Assembly (NCBI GenBank): GCA_016788785.1
Contig: JAEUSM010000006.1
Span: 310,001-374,000 of the forward strand
Length of the DNA stretch: 64,000 nucleotides
Source of the DNA: Candidatus Kapaibacterium sp.
Lineage (GTDB): Bacteria; Bacteroidota; Ignavibacteria; Kapaibacteriales; JAEUSM01
Direction: 5' to 3'
The translations under genes were made by a program, and so were the position numbers. Shown in pieces: positions 8,794-17,740 of this stretch. Within the stretch, counting starts at the first letter, position 1. Each line of letters begins with the position of its first letter. A model generated the notes under the pieces. The model was not told where the DNA came from and made no database searches. It was given only the letters and a program-made list of their open reading frames with translations.

Positions 8794-10764
8794 TCATTCT
8801 ACAGCCAATCGAGATGCTATCGATTGGCTGTTGTTTTTTACAACAACTGTATAAATTCCTTTCGGTAAATGTTCGACAGAAAACGAAAAGGAGTTTCGCC
8901 AATTAATTTGATGTTCTGCAACTTTTTCACCAAGTAACGAAAAAATCTCAATTATATTCCATTCTGAATTATTCTCAGGAAACTCGACCGTCACTGCTCT
9001 ATTGGCTGGATTTGGTCGTAAAAGTAACCCCTGTTGTTCTAACTTTTCTTGAATATTAGTTGTAATTGTTCTAATTTTAAATAAAGAACGCACTTTGTTG
9101 CCTTTGTTGAAGCGTAAAGTAGAATTGAGAGGAATATTGCTAAGAGTAAAAGTTTGTTGCTTCTGCGTTAAATAAACGACTGTATCGCCCACAAGATTTT
9201 GACCGTTATAAAAACCAATATTTATTGGAAGGGTGGTGTAAGTTCCCCAATCTACATTTTGTACCTGACGAATTGTAACGGAATAAGATCTGTCTTCATC
9301 ACCTTTGACGGTATCAATATCCAGAACAGCATAGCCTTTTCCAAATATCCATTCGGAAAAGAACGGCTCTAAATTTATCGATGAATTTGCTTGAAAAGCA
9401 GCAATCACATCATTTGTTTGTGCATTTCCATATCGAAACAAATTTATATATTGTTTTAACGAAGTAAAATAGGCAGAGTCACCAATCATATAACGTAACA
9501 TACCTAAAACAACTGCACCTTTTTCATAAATAGTACGTGGATAATTCGAAGAAGCTCCAGTTCGTAAAAAATCATAAATAGGGAAAATTCCTTCGCTCAC
9601 AGAATAACTATTCATATACCCATTTGCTTGTTGTTCTTGATATTGAAGATATTGGGTTTTTCCCTGTTTATATTCATACCATAATGCCTCTGAAAACGTA
9701 GCAAAAGATTCTGTCAACCAAGCATGTCGGAAATCTAATGGAGTGACTAAATCCCCAAACCACATATGTGCTAATTCATGAGCTGCAACTGCATTCATAG
9801 AATCTTTAGTATTAAAAGTAGAAAACACCAAACTTCTAGGATAGGAAATCATTGTTTGATGTTCCATTGCACCTAATTGAGTAATACAAAAACCAATTTT
9901 TTCGAAGGGATAGGTACTATAATATTGCTCAAAACAATCAATCATTGATGGCAATTGTGCAAATGCATATTTAGTCTGGTTTGAGTCAGAACGTTTTGTA
10001 TAGACAACACTCGGTGGTGATGTAGGATAAGTGATTTCTATAAATTCATCGACTGCGAAGGTCAAAAGATACGTTGCTACCGGAATTTCATGTTTCCAAA
10101 CATAAATGGGAGCAGTATCATTGGGATTTTCAATTTGTAATAAACCATTCGATGCTACAAAAAATGGTTTTCTCGCTCTAAATCTTCCTGTAAAAGTTGC
10201 TTTATCTGAAGGATGGTCAAAACAAGGCATCCAATGTTGAGACATTGAAACATAATTGTTTTTGAAGCCAACTCCTAAAGCATAAAATGAACCTGAGGAA
10301 GGTTGAACACCACCCCAAGAACTACTTCCAGGCTCAGCAGTCATCATACCGTGATATTGAATTGATAGTTGTACTGTATCACCAATTTTAGCACCAATTG
10401 GTGCAGGCACTTCAAAGTGATATTCGGCTGAAGCCTTCGTACCAATTTCAGAATACGATATTGATTGACCATTGTAAAAAACTGAATCAATAATTAAATC
10501 TCGTAAATGAAAATAGAATTTTTTGTTGATTGGGTTTTCTGTCCAAACAAAGGTAATAGTATTTATCGCTTTAATGGAACGAAAAGGAATATTGTCGAAA
10601 TGTGCATTCAAATCATAATGGAGAATATTAAATGCTTGAATTCTATAATCAGTGGGATTTGGTGGTTCACCAAGTAATAACGATGGAATGTTTTTAGAAT
10701 TCAACGATCCGAATACAGTGGATGTTAGCAGCGTAGCTGTGAACAGAAGTATCAATAATTTCAT
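8794..10764 (-). CDS. Secreted M1 family aminopeptidase with T9SS sorting tail
   Basis: Zinc aminopeptidase of 656 aa, secreted. A signal peptide spans about residues 1-19 (MKLLILLFTATLLTSTVFG). The exopeptidase motif is GAMEHQ near 297. The zinc site HELAHMWFGD starts near 328, with the third ligand in WLTESFATFSEALW about 19 residues later. The last 80 or so residues, from LRPNPA through LPKGIYTVVVK, form a type A type IX secretion sorting domain. The protein should therefore cross the outer membrane and be surface-attached or released. M1 enzymes trim N-terminal residues from peptides, so nutrient peptide use is likely (inference). The promoter is unclear because a terminator hairpin ends right at the start codon. 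Confidence 0.93.
   Translation of the reverse strand: MKLLILLFTATLLTSTVFGSLNSKNIPSLLLGEPPNPTDYRIQAFNILHYDLNAHFDNIPFRSIKAINTITFVWTENPINKKFYFHLRDLIIDSVFYNGQSISYSEIGTKASAEYHFEVPAPIGAKIGDTVQLSIQYHGMMTAEPGSSSWGGVQPSSGSFYALGVGFKNNYVSMSQHWMPCFDHPSDKATFTGRFRARKPFFVASNGLLQIENPNDTAPIYVWKHEIPVATYLLTFAVDEFIEITYPTSPPSVVYTKRSDSNQTKYAFAQLPSMIDCFEQYYSTYPFEKIGFCITQLGAMEHQTMISYPRSLVFSTFNTKDSMNAVAAHELAHMWFGDLVTPLDFRHAWLTESFATFSEALWYEYKQGKTQYLQYQEQQANGYMNSYSVSEGIFPIYDFLRTGASSNYPRTIYEKGAVVLGMLRYMIGDSAYFTSLKQYINLFRYGNAQTNDVIAAFQANSSINLEPFFSEWIFGKGYAVLDIDTVKGDEDRSYSVTIRQVQNVDWGTYTTLPINIGFYNGQNLVGDTVVYLTQKQQTFTLSNIPLNSTLRFNKGNKVRSLFKIRTITTNIQEKLEQQGLLLRPNPANRAVTVEFPENNSEWNIIEIFSLLGEKVAEHQINWRNSFSFSVEHLPKGIYTVVVKNNSQSIASRLAVE
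8801..8839 (+). terminator. Intrinsic terminator of ftsZ, inside the convergent gene
   Basis: A perfect 12-bp stem, ACAGCCAATCGA (8801-8812) with TCGATTGGCTGT (8820-8831), and a 7-base loop. It is followed by TG and six T (8834-8839). It terminates plus-strand transcripts 30 bases past the ftsZ stop. The whole hairpin lies within the last codons of the minus-strand aminopeptidase gene, whose stop is at 8794-8796. Confidence 0.9.
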
Positions 10765-10799
10765 AAAAAAAGCCCATTACAAATTGAAAGTAATGGGCT
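10765..10799 (-). terminator. Intrinsic terminator of the upstream T9SS gene, touching the next start codon
   Basis: On the minus strand a 10-bp stem AGCCCATTAC/GTAATGGGCT (10771-10780 with 10790-10799) with a 9-base loop runs into at least seven T (10765-10771). These Ts end directly at the ATG (10762-10764) of the aminopeptidase gene. The hairpin begins 22 bases after the stop of the gene at 10822. Confidence 0.9.
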
Positions 10800-10821
10800 T
10801 AAAATACAAATTTTTTCTCAA

Positions 10822-13410
10822 TTAACGTACAACAGTTATTTTTTGAATACCATTATTGGTTCCTTGACGTACCTTAATGAAATAAACTCCTGTTGTTAAC
10901 GATTTTGTTGAAATAGAAACAAAGGTTTTACCAGTCATTGTCGGCTGTACGGTCGTAGAAATCACCTCAGAAGTCTGTGAAAGTAATTCTATACTAACTT
11001 CAGTTCCATTTGAAACAAATTCTACCGAAACCAAATCTTTTGCAGGATTTGGAAATGGATTATTAAGATGTAATGTATATTTAGTAGAAACTGGCGATTC
11101 TTGAACAGAAACGGTAATTTCTTCTTTTTCTAATTCAATTTCATTATCATTGTTATTACCATTACCAATTTCAATACTTCCACCTTGGGTTAAAAAACCA
11201 ACACGATCAGCTTCATATTCAAAAGTTCCTGGTGATAATTCTCGACCTTGGAAATTACCAGATTTATCCGAAATCGCAAAATCAGAAACTTTTCCGTCAT
11301 TATCTCTCAACAAGATAATAACACCTGGTTCTGTAATAGTAGAGAATGGTTGTTCAAAGCCTCCACTTTTTACTAAACCACCTTTTTCTTTACGAGATGT
11401 ACGTCCACCCCATGGCAATAATCCACGCAAACCATCACGCTCAGGCAACACAAAATCACAATAATCTGGGTACATTACAGAATCAATAAATACTTTCGAA
11501 CCTTTTATCCAAGGAAACTGTGACAAAGCTTCATTTTTTGCAAAGTAAGATGGGATGTATTCTTTTGTAAATGGTATACATAATAACATATATTCACCTG
11601 GATGAACATTTTTTATAAACCAAGCACCATATTCGTCAGAATTTACTGACCGAACATCTGCGATTGCTGGTTCAACTGGTTCACCAGCACCATTTTTGGT
11701 CATATAAATAATAACTGTTCCTTCCACAGGATTACCACTTTCAGAGATAATAGTACCTTGAATACCATTTTCTATAGGTGGGCACCCAACCATTCTAAAA
11801 TTGATGTTATTCAAATCAGCTGATGTGATTGATATAACTTTCGCAGATGTTGCATCATAGAGTGAATCATAAAATAATGAACGGTAACCATCTAATCTTG
11901 CAATTGCATAATATTGAAAATTACTCGGCAATTCAGCAACATATCTTCCAGTAAATGGATCACATTCTACAGAAATAGAATAAGGAATTTGAGTTCCTAA
12001 ATTTCCAATAGGTAAAAAGTGAACAGAAGCCCCAAGTGACGAATCATTTTTTGACCAACTTACTCTACCTTCCACCGCAAAAAGCGATGTAGGTGGAGTT
12101 GGAATTGAAGACAAAGTAAAATCAATAGTTTTTTCATCAGAACAATTTATAGGAAATTGTGTTGCCTCAGAAGCAGTAGCTACATCTCCATTCCATTGTT
12201 CTGGCAAATTATCACCATAAACTTTTACTAAATAATTTGTTCCAGCGGGTAAAGAAATAGTATAATTACCCTCGATAACTGGAGCAGTAAAGATTTTTTT
12301 TGCATTTACATTTGGAATTGCATCCAATCTCCATGCAGCAACTACACCATTTACTATGTCAATATCATTACCATCAGAATCTTTTATTGAACCTTTTAAT
12401 TCAGCACAAAGTACATTTTCAGGAATTTGTAAATTACAATCTGTAATATTTACGAATGTTCGTTGAATTTGCGAAACATTAGGTAAACCAACAAAACTTG
12501 CTTTGATGGCAATTTGTATTACACCAATTGATGATTTATTTGGAGTCCACGTAAATCTGCCATCAGAAAGCAACTCAATTCCAGCATCTTTTGGCGACAG
12601 TAATTCATAGACAATTTGTTGTGGAAATGATGTTACTGCATTAACATTGTAAGTATACTGTTTATCTGTACAAACTTCTGATGGCGGATAATTTTGAAAA
12701 CGAATTATAGATGTATCTTTATCGCAGTTTCTAACGGATATTCTATAGTTGATTCTATCATTAGCTGATGGATTGGAGGATTTATAACCTAAAACTCGTA
12801 CTTTGTGTAGCCCTACAGAGGTTGGTGTCCAATTTAATTCTCCAGTTTGAGAATTGATAGTCATCCCATTTGGAGATTCTAACAGTTCATAGACAATATC
12901 GTTTACACCATCACTACTTGTGGCTTGTGCAGTGTAATTATATTGAGAATCAATACAAATTGATCGTTTATGATTTAAGTCAAATGTTACTTTTGGTGGG
13001 TTTTGTCCATTGTAATTAACCACTACAATATTACTTGGAGCAGAAATAAGTGAATTGTCATCATTTCGTGCTTCAATTGTAAATGAGTAAACTCCTTGAG
13101 TAATTGCAGTTTGAAAGGCTGCTAATGTTATTACTGTATCATATAAAACTCGACCTTTGTTGAACGGAAATGTTATAACACCAGTAGTTTTAAAAGTTGT
13201 TGTATCAAATGATGTTTGTTCACCATTTGCATATCGAAAAACAAATTTTGTTGCATTTGTTTCAGTCGGGTTATAACGCCACAACATTCGAATTATAAGA
13301 GGATTTTGAGTAGGTGTTAATACTCTAAAATTTGTAGGTTGTGAAATTTGAGCTTGAGAATCTAAGACAAATAACAAACTACATAGCAAAATTGTACATA
13401 ACAATTTCAT
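10822..13410 (-). CDS. Large secreted multidomain protein with putative Ig-like repeats and T9SS sorting tail
   Basis: I chose the ATG at 13410 (MKLLCTILLCSLLFVLDSQA, signal peptide). A GTG at 13422 would add four residues. The product is about 862 aa. After an N-terminal fibronectin-like region come two putative-Ig (He_PIG-like) modules at about 130-325, marked by G-E-L-N-W-T-P and R-F-T-W-T-P strands. Then come carboxypeptidase-regulatory/SdrD-B-like beta modules, for example GTIISESGNPVEGTVIIY, and a Gly/Asp/Asn-rich stretch. The final 80 residues, from NPFPNPAKD to GVYFIKVRQG, form a type IX sorting domain. No catalytic domain is recognisable. A surface or extracellular structural or adhesive role is inference. 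Confidence 0.85.
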   Translation of the reverse strand: MKLLCTILLCSLLFVLDSQAQISQPTNFRVLTPTQNPLIIRMLWRYNPTETNATKFVFRYANGEQTSFDTTTFKTTGVITFPFNKGRVLYDTVITLAAFQTAITQGVYSFTIEARNDDNSLISAPSNIVVVNYNGQNPPKVTFDLNHKRSICIDSQYNYTAQATSSDGVNDIVYELLESPNGMTINSQTGELNWTPTSVGLHKVRVLGYKSSNPSANDRINYRISVRNCDKDTSIIRFQNYPPSEVCTDKQYTYNVNAVTSFPQQIVYELLSPKDAGIELLSDGRFTWTPNKSSIGVIQIAIKASFVGLPNVSQIQRTFVNITDCNLQIPENVLCAELKGSIKDSDGNDIDIVNGVVAAWRLDAIPNVNAKKIFTAPVIEGNYTISLPAGTNYLVKVYGDNLPEQWNGDVATASEATQFPINCSDEKTIDFTLSSIPTPPTSLFAVEGRVSWSKNDSSLGASVHFLPIGNLGTQIPYSISVECDPFTGRYVAELPSNFQYYAIARLDGYRSLFYDSLYDATSAKVISITSADLNNINFRMVGCPPIENGIQGTIISESGNPVEGTVIIYMTKNGAGEPVEPAIADVRSVNSDEYGAWFIKNVHPGEYMLLCIPFTKEYIPSYFAKNEALSQFPWIKGSKVFIDSVMYPDYCDFVLPERDGLRGLLPWGGRTSRKEKGGLVKSGGFEQPFSTITEPGVIILLRDNDGKVSDFAISDKSGNFQGRELSPGTFEYEADRVGFLTQGGSIEIGNGNNNDNEIELEKEEITVSVQESPVSTKYTLHLNNPFPNPAKDLVSVEFVSNGTEVSIELLSQTSEVISTTVQPTMTGKTFVSISTKSLTTGVYFIKVRQGTNNGIQKITVVR

Positions 13411-13442
13411 ATAGGTTCTCACAAGGTGGAAGAAATTTTGTT

Positions 13443-14792
13443 TTATGATATCAAAATAGGAATATAATCTCTGACATTTTCCATTTTGTTGGTTTGTTGT
13501 ATAGACTCAATAGTAGATTGTACATTGTTACCATCAAATGAATTCAGTAAAACTACTGAAGGACTTTGTACCAAACTATTTGGAGCCTTGAAATTTACTT
13601 TAACATAGTTTTCTGTGAAACCGTTCCATATTCCCTTTTCGTTGTCATATTTTTCTGGAATAACAGTTTTCTTCAATCCAAGCTGGGAAGTATAAAACAC
13701 ATTTTTTTTCAATTCGGATAACTGTCGTAAACGTGAAGTACGTTGTTTTCTTACAGAATATGGAACAGGCTGTTCATACCCTTTTGCCGGAGTGTTTTCT
13801 CTTTCAGAATAAGTGAATACATGCAAATAGGAAACTGGAAGTACTTCTAAGAACCGAAAAGTTTCTTCAAAATGTTGGTTTGTCTCACCAGGAAATCCGA
13901 CAATAACATCAACACCAATACAGGTATCATTATTTTTTTCTTTTATTCTGTGAATTAGGTCTTGATAGTGTTGAACTTTGTATCTTCTTCTCATTTTACC
14001 TAATATTTCAGTGGAGCCACTTTGTAATGGAATATGAAAATGTTGACAAAATTTTGTGGATGAAAGGACAATGTCTAAAATTTCTTGAGTCAACAAATTT
14101 GGTTCAATAGAAGATATCCTAAATCGCGATTGAACATTAGATGATTCTATCAATCGTATGACATCGACAAATTTATACTGTTCGTACGAATAGTCACCAA
14201 GATTTATTCCTGTAAGGACAATTTCGTTGTAACCAGATTTTTCTATTTCTTGTATTCTCGATAGAATAAGGTCAAAAGGCATACTTCGGGAAGCACCTCT
14301 TGCCAAAGGAATTGTACAAAAAGAACAATTGTAGTTACAACCATCTTGAATTTTCAAAAAAGCTCGAGTTCTACTATCAGCTTCAAATGAAAACGATTCA
14401 TTAAATTCTGTGATTTCCTCTTCATCTGAAACAAAAACCTTGGGTACTTCTGTTTTTTCAAAGGAAGCAATAGTATCGAGAATAGAAAATTTTTCCTTTG
14501 TTCCAAAGACGGCATCCACTCCATCAATTGAGGCAATTTCCTCAGGTTGAAGTTGAGCGTAACAACCCGTTACTCCAACAAATGCATTTGGCGAATGTTT
14601 CAGCGTTCTACGAATAACTTTTCTTGCTTCAGTATCAGCATTTTCTGTAACGGTACAAGTATTAATAATTAAACAATCTGCTTCTTCACCATATTGAACT
14701 ACAGAATGTCCAGCCTGAACAAATTGTGAAGCAATTGTAGAAGTTTCAGAATAGTTTAACTTACAACCTAATGTATAAAATGCTACTTTCAT
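13443..14792 (-). CDS. mtaB: tRNA t6A37 methylthiotransferase MtaB
   Basis: Radical-SAM methylthiotransferase of 449 aa that converts t6A to ms2t6A at tRNA position 37. The UPF0004 domain carries Cys ligands C10 (GCKLNYSETS), C46 (NTCTVTENAD) and C77 (VTGCYAQ) for one 4Fe-4S cluster. The radical-SAM triad is C152, C156 and C159 in GCNYNCSFC. The GINLGDY phrase and a C-terminal TRAM-like segment around ENYVKVNF follow. The GCKLN opening favours MtaB over MiaB or RimO. Its start overlaps the S41-peptidase stop by 4 bases (ATGA), so the two are translationally coupled. Confidence 0.95.
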   Translation of the reverse strand: MKVAFYTLGCKLNYSETSTIASQFVQAGHSVVQYGEEADCLIINTCTVTENADTEARKVIRRTLKHSPNAFVGVTGCYAQLQPEEIASIDGVDAVFGTKEKFSILDTIASFEKTEVPKVFVSDEEEITEFNESFSFEADSRTRAFLKIQDGCNYNCSFCTIPLARGASRSMPFDLILSRIQEIEKSGYNEIVLTGINLGDYSYEQYKFVDVIRLIESSNVQSRFRISSIEPNLLTQEILDIVLSSTKFCQHFHIPLQSGSTEILGKMRRRYKVQHYQDLIHRIKEKNNDTCIGVDVIVGFPGETNQHFEETFRFLEVLPVSYLHVFTYSERENTPAKGYEQPVPYSVRKQRTSRLRQLSELKKNVFYTSQLGLKKTVIPEKYDNEKGIWNGFTENYVKVNFKAPNSLVQSPSVVLLNSFDGNNVQSTIESIQQTNKMENVRDYIPILIS

Positions 14793-17584
14793 TTACTTAC
14801 TTCGTTAAATAGATATTTCACTGCTGCTTCTAAAAATTCATCATTCCCAGAGGTAATACCACTAATTGATTTACTTACTGGTATTGTTGGAGCTACTCCA
14901 ACTCCATGAAATGGAAGTAAATTGTTATTCAATAATTTAGTCGATGTAAACGACGCAAAGTAGGATAATGGCAATGGAACACTTTGGGATGTACCATTAG
15001 TTCCAGCACTCGGTGAACCAATTATGACACCCAATTTAGAAGACTCAACCAACGATAGAATCGTTTCTGCATAGCCTATTGACCGAGAATCCATTAAGAA
15101 CGCTGTTTTTATTTTCGATGCTTTTTTTGAACCAGCAACTTCAAAAAATGTAGTATCAAACTCAGTTCGAAGATAATCAGGATAGGTTATCACTGGAGTA
15201 AGCCAATAAGGTGATCGTATAGTATTTGAAGAAAACGATGTAAGAAATTTTGCTGTTACAGTTGGGATACCTCGAACATCAAAAACAATTCCTTTGTATT
15301 GTTGAAATGTTGGAATCAAATCGTTCATTTCTTTTTCTTCTAAACGTGTGATATCTACATACAATAAACCACCAGTAAGTTTTTGTATTGGTTTAAGTCT
15401 TGGTTCAACCATAAATCGTGAATTGATGACAAAGTTCATTTTAACAGAAAATGGTTTTGCTCTTTGTTTGTATGGTTTTACTTGTAGTTGAACAACACTG
15501 TCCTTGATACCATTTCTAATTTCTGCTAAAGCACGAACTGTTTTCCATTGTTCTGTAGCTGATGAAATCTTCTCTTTTTCTATTTTCAGATACTCTTGTA
15601 CGGGTAAACCATTAATTCCTGCAATCGTATCTCCTGGTGCCACTAATAACAATGAATCAGGAAGAACGTCAGTTATTATCAGCTGATCTCCAACTATATC
15701 CCATAAAAATGGAAGTGAAAAGGTTTGTTTTATAGGCATTCTCCATACTCTAGATTGTCCATCATTGAGTTCTGCAGTAAATCGTTTAAGAACATGGGTC
15801 ATTTCAGCTTCTTCAGGGGTTAGAGCAACACCACTAATTACGTTCATCAAAGATCTCGTCCAGCGTACCATTTCTTGGTCTTGATATGGGTAGAAATGTT
15901 TTAAGGTATTCCATAATATACCTGCAACTGCAATTCTGCTACTTTTATCACTATGGTTTGATGTAAAGCCCTCTGGTTTTGATTCAATTAGGTTAATGGA
16001 GGAAGTATTTGGAATGGTTCGACCTAATGAATCAACATATAATGCAATTGGAATCATACAAGTCACATTACCTTCAATTGGTACAACTAATGTTTGTGAA
16101 GGGTCATAACTTGTGTCAAAAGAATATTCTTGGGTTTTAAAAGACACAAATGTGTTGCTTCCATTTTTGCGAGATTCAATAGTAAATTTTACCGGTGAAG
16201 AAGAAATAGAAATATTCCAACCTTCTGGTTTTCCTGTTGCATCAATCTTTGAAAAATCTCCATTGTATATTTGAGCTACTTTGTATGCTTTACCTTCAAA
16301 AATTTCAATTTGAATATTATCAAAATTTGCCTCAGAATACCCCTGTATACCGCAACCATACGACAAAAATGCTATATCATTTTCCAATGTTGTTTCAATA
16401 GTAATTTTTGACCAATCATTTGAAGAAGATTCTTTTGCATACGATTCCGTTAATGTACCAAGAACATTGCTTTGTTTATCTTGACGTATCCATAAAAATG
16501 GAGCTCCTTTTTCTAAAGATCTTAGCGATTTAACAGTTGCTGTAATTCGCAATTTCTTTCCGGCAAATTCTTTTGCTTGAATTGTTTGACCAATAACTCC
16601 TTGTTTTTTAAAATATGGATTTGATTTTAAAGTTCGATAACTTGTTGGTGAGGTATATTTTTGTGAAGGTGAATAACCATAATGAGTCCAAAAAGTTACA
16701 TCATTTTTACTGTTATTTTGTGCTAAAAGTTCCTCTGGAAGGGAAAATTTCGAACCGAGTTCTTCTGTTGAAAAAACCCTTACTAAAGGTGCTATAGGTT
16801 TGAAATATTGCTCCAAAGCATTTGCTAATTCTATAGGTTTGTCTACTTTTTCAACATAATCGATACCATTTATTACAAATCGCTCCCAATCAATTCCGAT
16901 AGACTGATCACTTGGATGGAAATACCGAACATACCCATACATACGCATAAATGCCATAATGTTATCCATTTCCTTTTCATAAACAGGAAATGGACCGACA
17001 TTCCCATCCCTAATTTGTCCTAACATAATTAAATCGACATTATCAAAATGTGCTTTTCCTTTTCCAACAAAATACACACCAACAGTAACATTTTGTGCAA
17101 AATCAGGAATTGAAGTCGAGACTTTGTAATTTGTCCAGTCTTTTCTTCCTTTGGGTAAATTAACCAATTCGGTTATTCTATCTGCATCTCCAATACTATA
17201 ACTGATATAAAGATTTGCAAAACTTTGTTCGTCACCTTCGATTTTTATATCGGCTGTAAAACGTACTCGTTTATTGTGATATATTTTTGCAGGAAATGAT
17301 TGCAAAAGAATACCGTAATCAGTATATTCTCCCTTCGAATTTTCTATAGTAATGATATTGTTTTGTTTTTCTTTGGTAACTGAGAATGAGTACCCAGTTT
17401 TTTTTGTAAAATCAGGTGCGTACCAATTTTTTGGGATTGAACCAACTATATCGGTTTCTTTTGTAAAGGAGGTGAATTCTGGTTGAACAGGTATCATGGA
17501 AAATTCTGTTCTTTTCCCTTGTGAAAAAACTATGGAAGAACTTGCGATAAACAGTAAACAGAAAATTAGAATTTTTCGATACAT
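14789..17584 (-). CDS. Secreted S41 family (tail-specific protease-like) peptidase
   Basis: A 931-aa protein with a signal peptide (MYRKILIFCLLFIASSSIVFSQ). The N-terminal part contains a jelly-roll, carbohydrate-binding-like module (about 55-190), then the helical segment MRMYGYVRYFHPSD typical of large Bacteroidota S41 proteins, a second jelly-roll-like region (about 300-430) and a third beta-rich region. A PDZ-like stretch around PGDTIAGINGLPVQEYL precedes the TSPc core. The candidate nucleophile Ser is in MDSRSIGYAE (about 832), followed by IIGSPSAGTNG. No T9SS tail is seen, so it is likely periplasmic. Its substrate is unknown. It lies upstream of mtaB with a 4-base overlap, an odd pairing with no evident functional link. 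Confidence 0.85.
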   Translation of the reverse strand: MYRKILIFCLLFIASSSIVFSQGKRTEFSMIPVQPEFTSFTKETDIVGSIPKNWYAPDFTKKTGYSFSVTKEKQNNIITIENSKGEYTDYGILLQSFPAKIYHNKRVRFTADIKIEGDEQSFANLYISYSIGDADRITELVNLPKGRKDWTNYKVSTSIPDFAQNVTVGVYFVGKGKAHFDNVDLIMLGQIRDGNVGPFPVYEKEMDNIMAFMRMYGYVRYFHPSDQSIGIDWERFVINGIDYVEKVDKPIELANALEQYFKPIAPLVRVFSTEELGSKFSLPEELLAQNNSKNDVTFWTHYGYSPSQKYTSPTSYRTLKSNPYFKKQGVIGQTIQAKEFAGKKLRITATVKSLRSLEKGAPFLWIRQDKQSNVLGTLTESYAKESSSNDWSKITIETTLENDIAFLSYGCGIQGYSEANFDNIQIEIFEGKAYKVAQIYNGDFSKIDATGKPEGWNISISSSPVKFTIESRKNGSNTFVSFKTQEYSFDTSYDPSQTLVVPIEGNVTCMIPIALYVDSLGRTIPNTSSINLIESKPEGFTSNHSDKSSRIAVAGILWNTLKHFYPYQDQEMVRWTRSLMNVISGVALTPEEAEMTHVLKRFTAELNDGQSRVWRMPIKQTFSLPFLWDIVGDQLIITDVLPDSLLLVAPGDTIAGINGLPVQEYLKIEKEKISSATEQWKTVRALAEIRNGIKDSVVQLQVKPYKQRAKPFSVKMNFVINSRFMVEPRLKPIQKLTGGLLYVDITRLEEKEMNDLIPTFQQYKGIVFDVRGIPTVTAKFLTSFSSNTIRSPYWLTPVITYPDYLRTEFDTTFFEVAGSKKASKIKTAFLMDSRSIGYAETILSLVESSKLGVIIGSPSAGTNGTSQSVPLPLSYFASFTSTKLLNNNLLPFHGVGVAPTIPVSKSISGITSGNDEFLEAAVKYLFNEVSK

Positions 17585-17674
17585 AATTGATGTTTAGAAT
17601 GAATTGAGCAATGATATGTAACGTATTTTCTACCGTTTCATTTTTACATTTCTACTCTAATTACTAACTTGAAA

Positions 17675-17705
17675 TTTGAAATGGGTGTTTTTCGTCGTAT
17701 CTTTG
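17675..17705 (+). promoter_or_regulatory. Bacteroidota-type promoter of trxB
   Basis: TTTG at 17675-17678 and TATCTTTG at 17698-17705 are separated by 19 bases. This matches both boxes of the Bacteroidota housekeeping promoter (TTTG, 19-21 bases, TAnnTTTG). The -7 box ends 35 bases before the trxB ATG, in the gap between divergent genes. Confidence 0.75.
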
Positions 17706-17740
17706 TTGAAAGTGTTTAAAACTATTTGCATTAAAAATTC

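Noticed and set aside
13411-13422. GTG start giving four extra residues for the Ig-like T9SS protein
   Set aside because: The ATG at 13410 gives a standard signal peptide, and the extra residues add nothing conserved.
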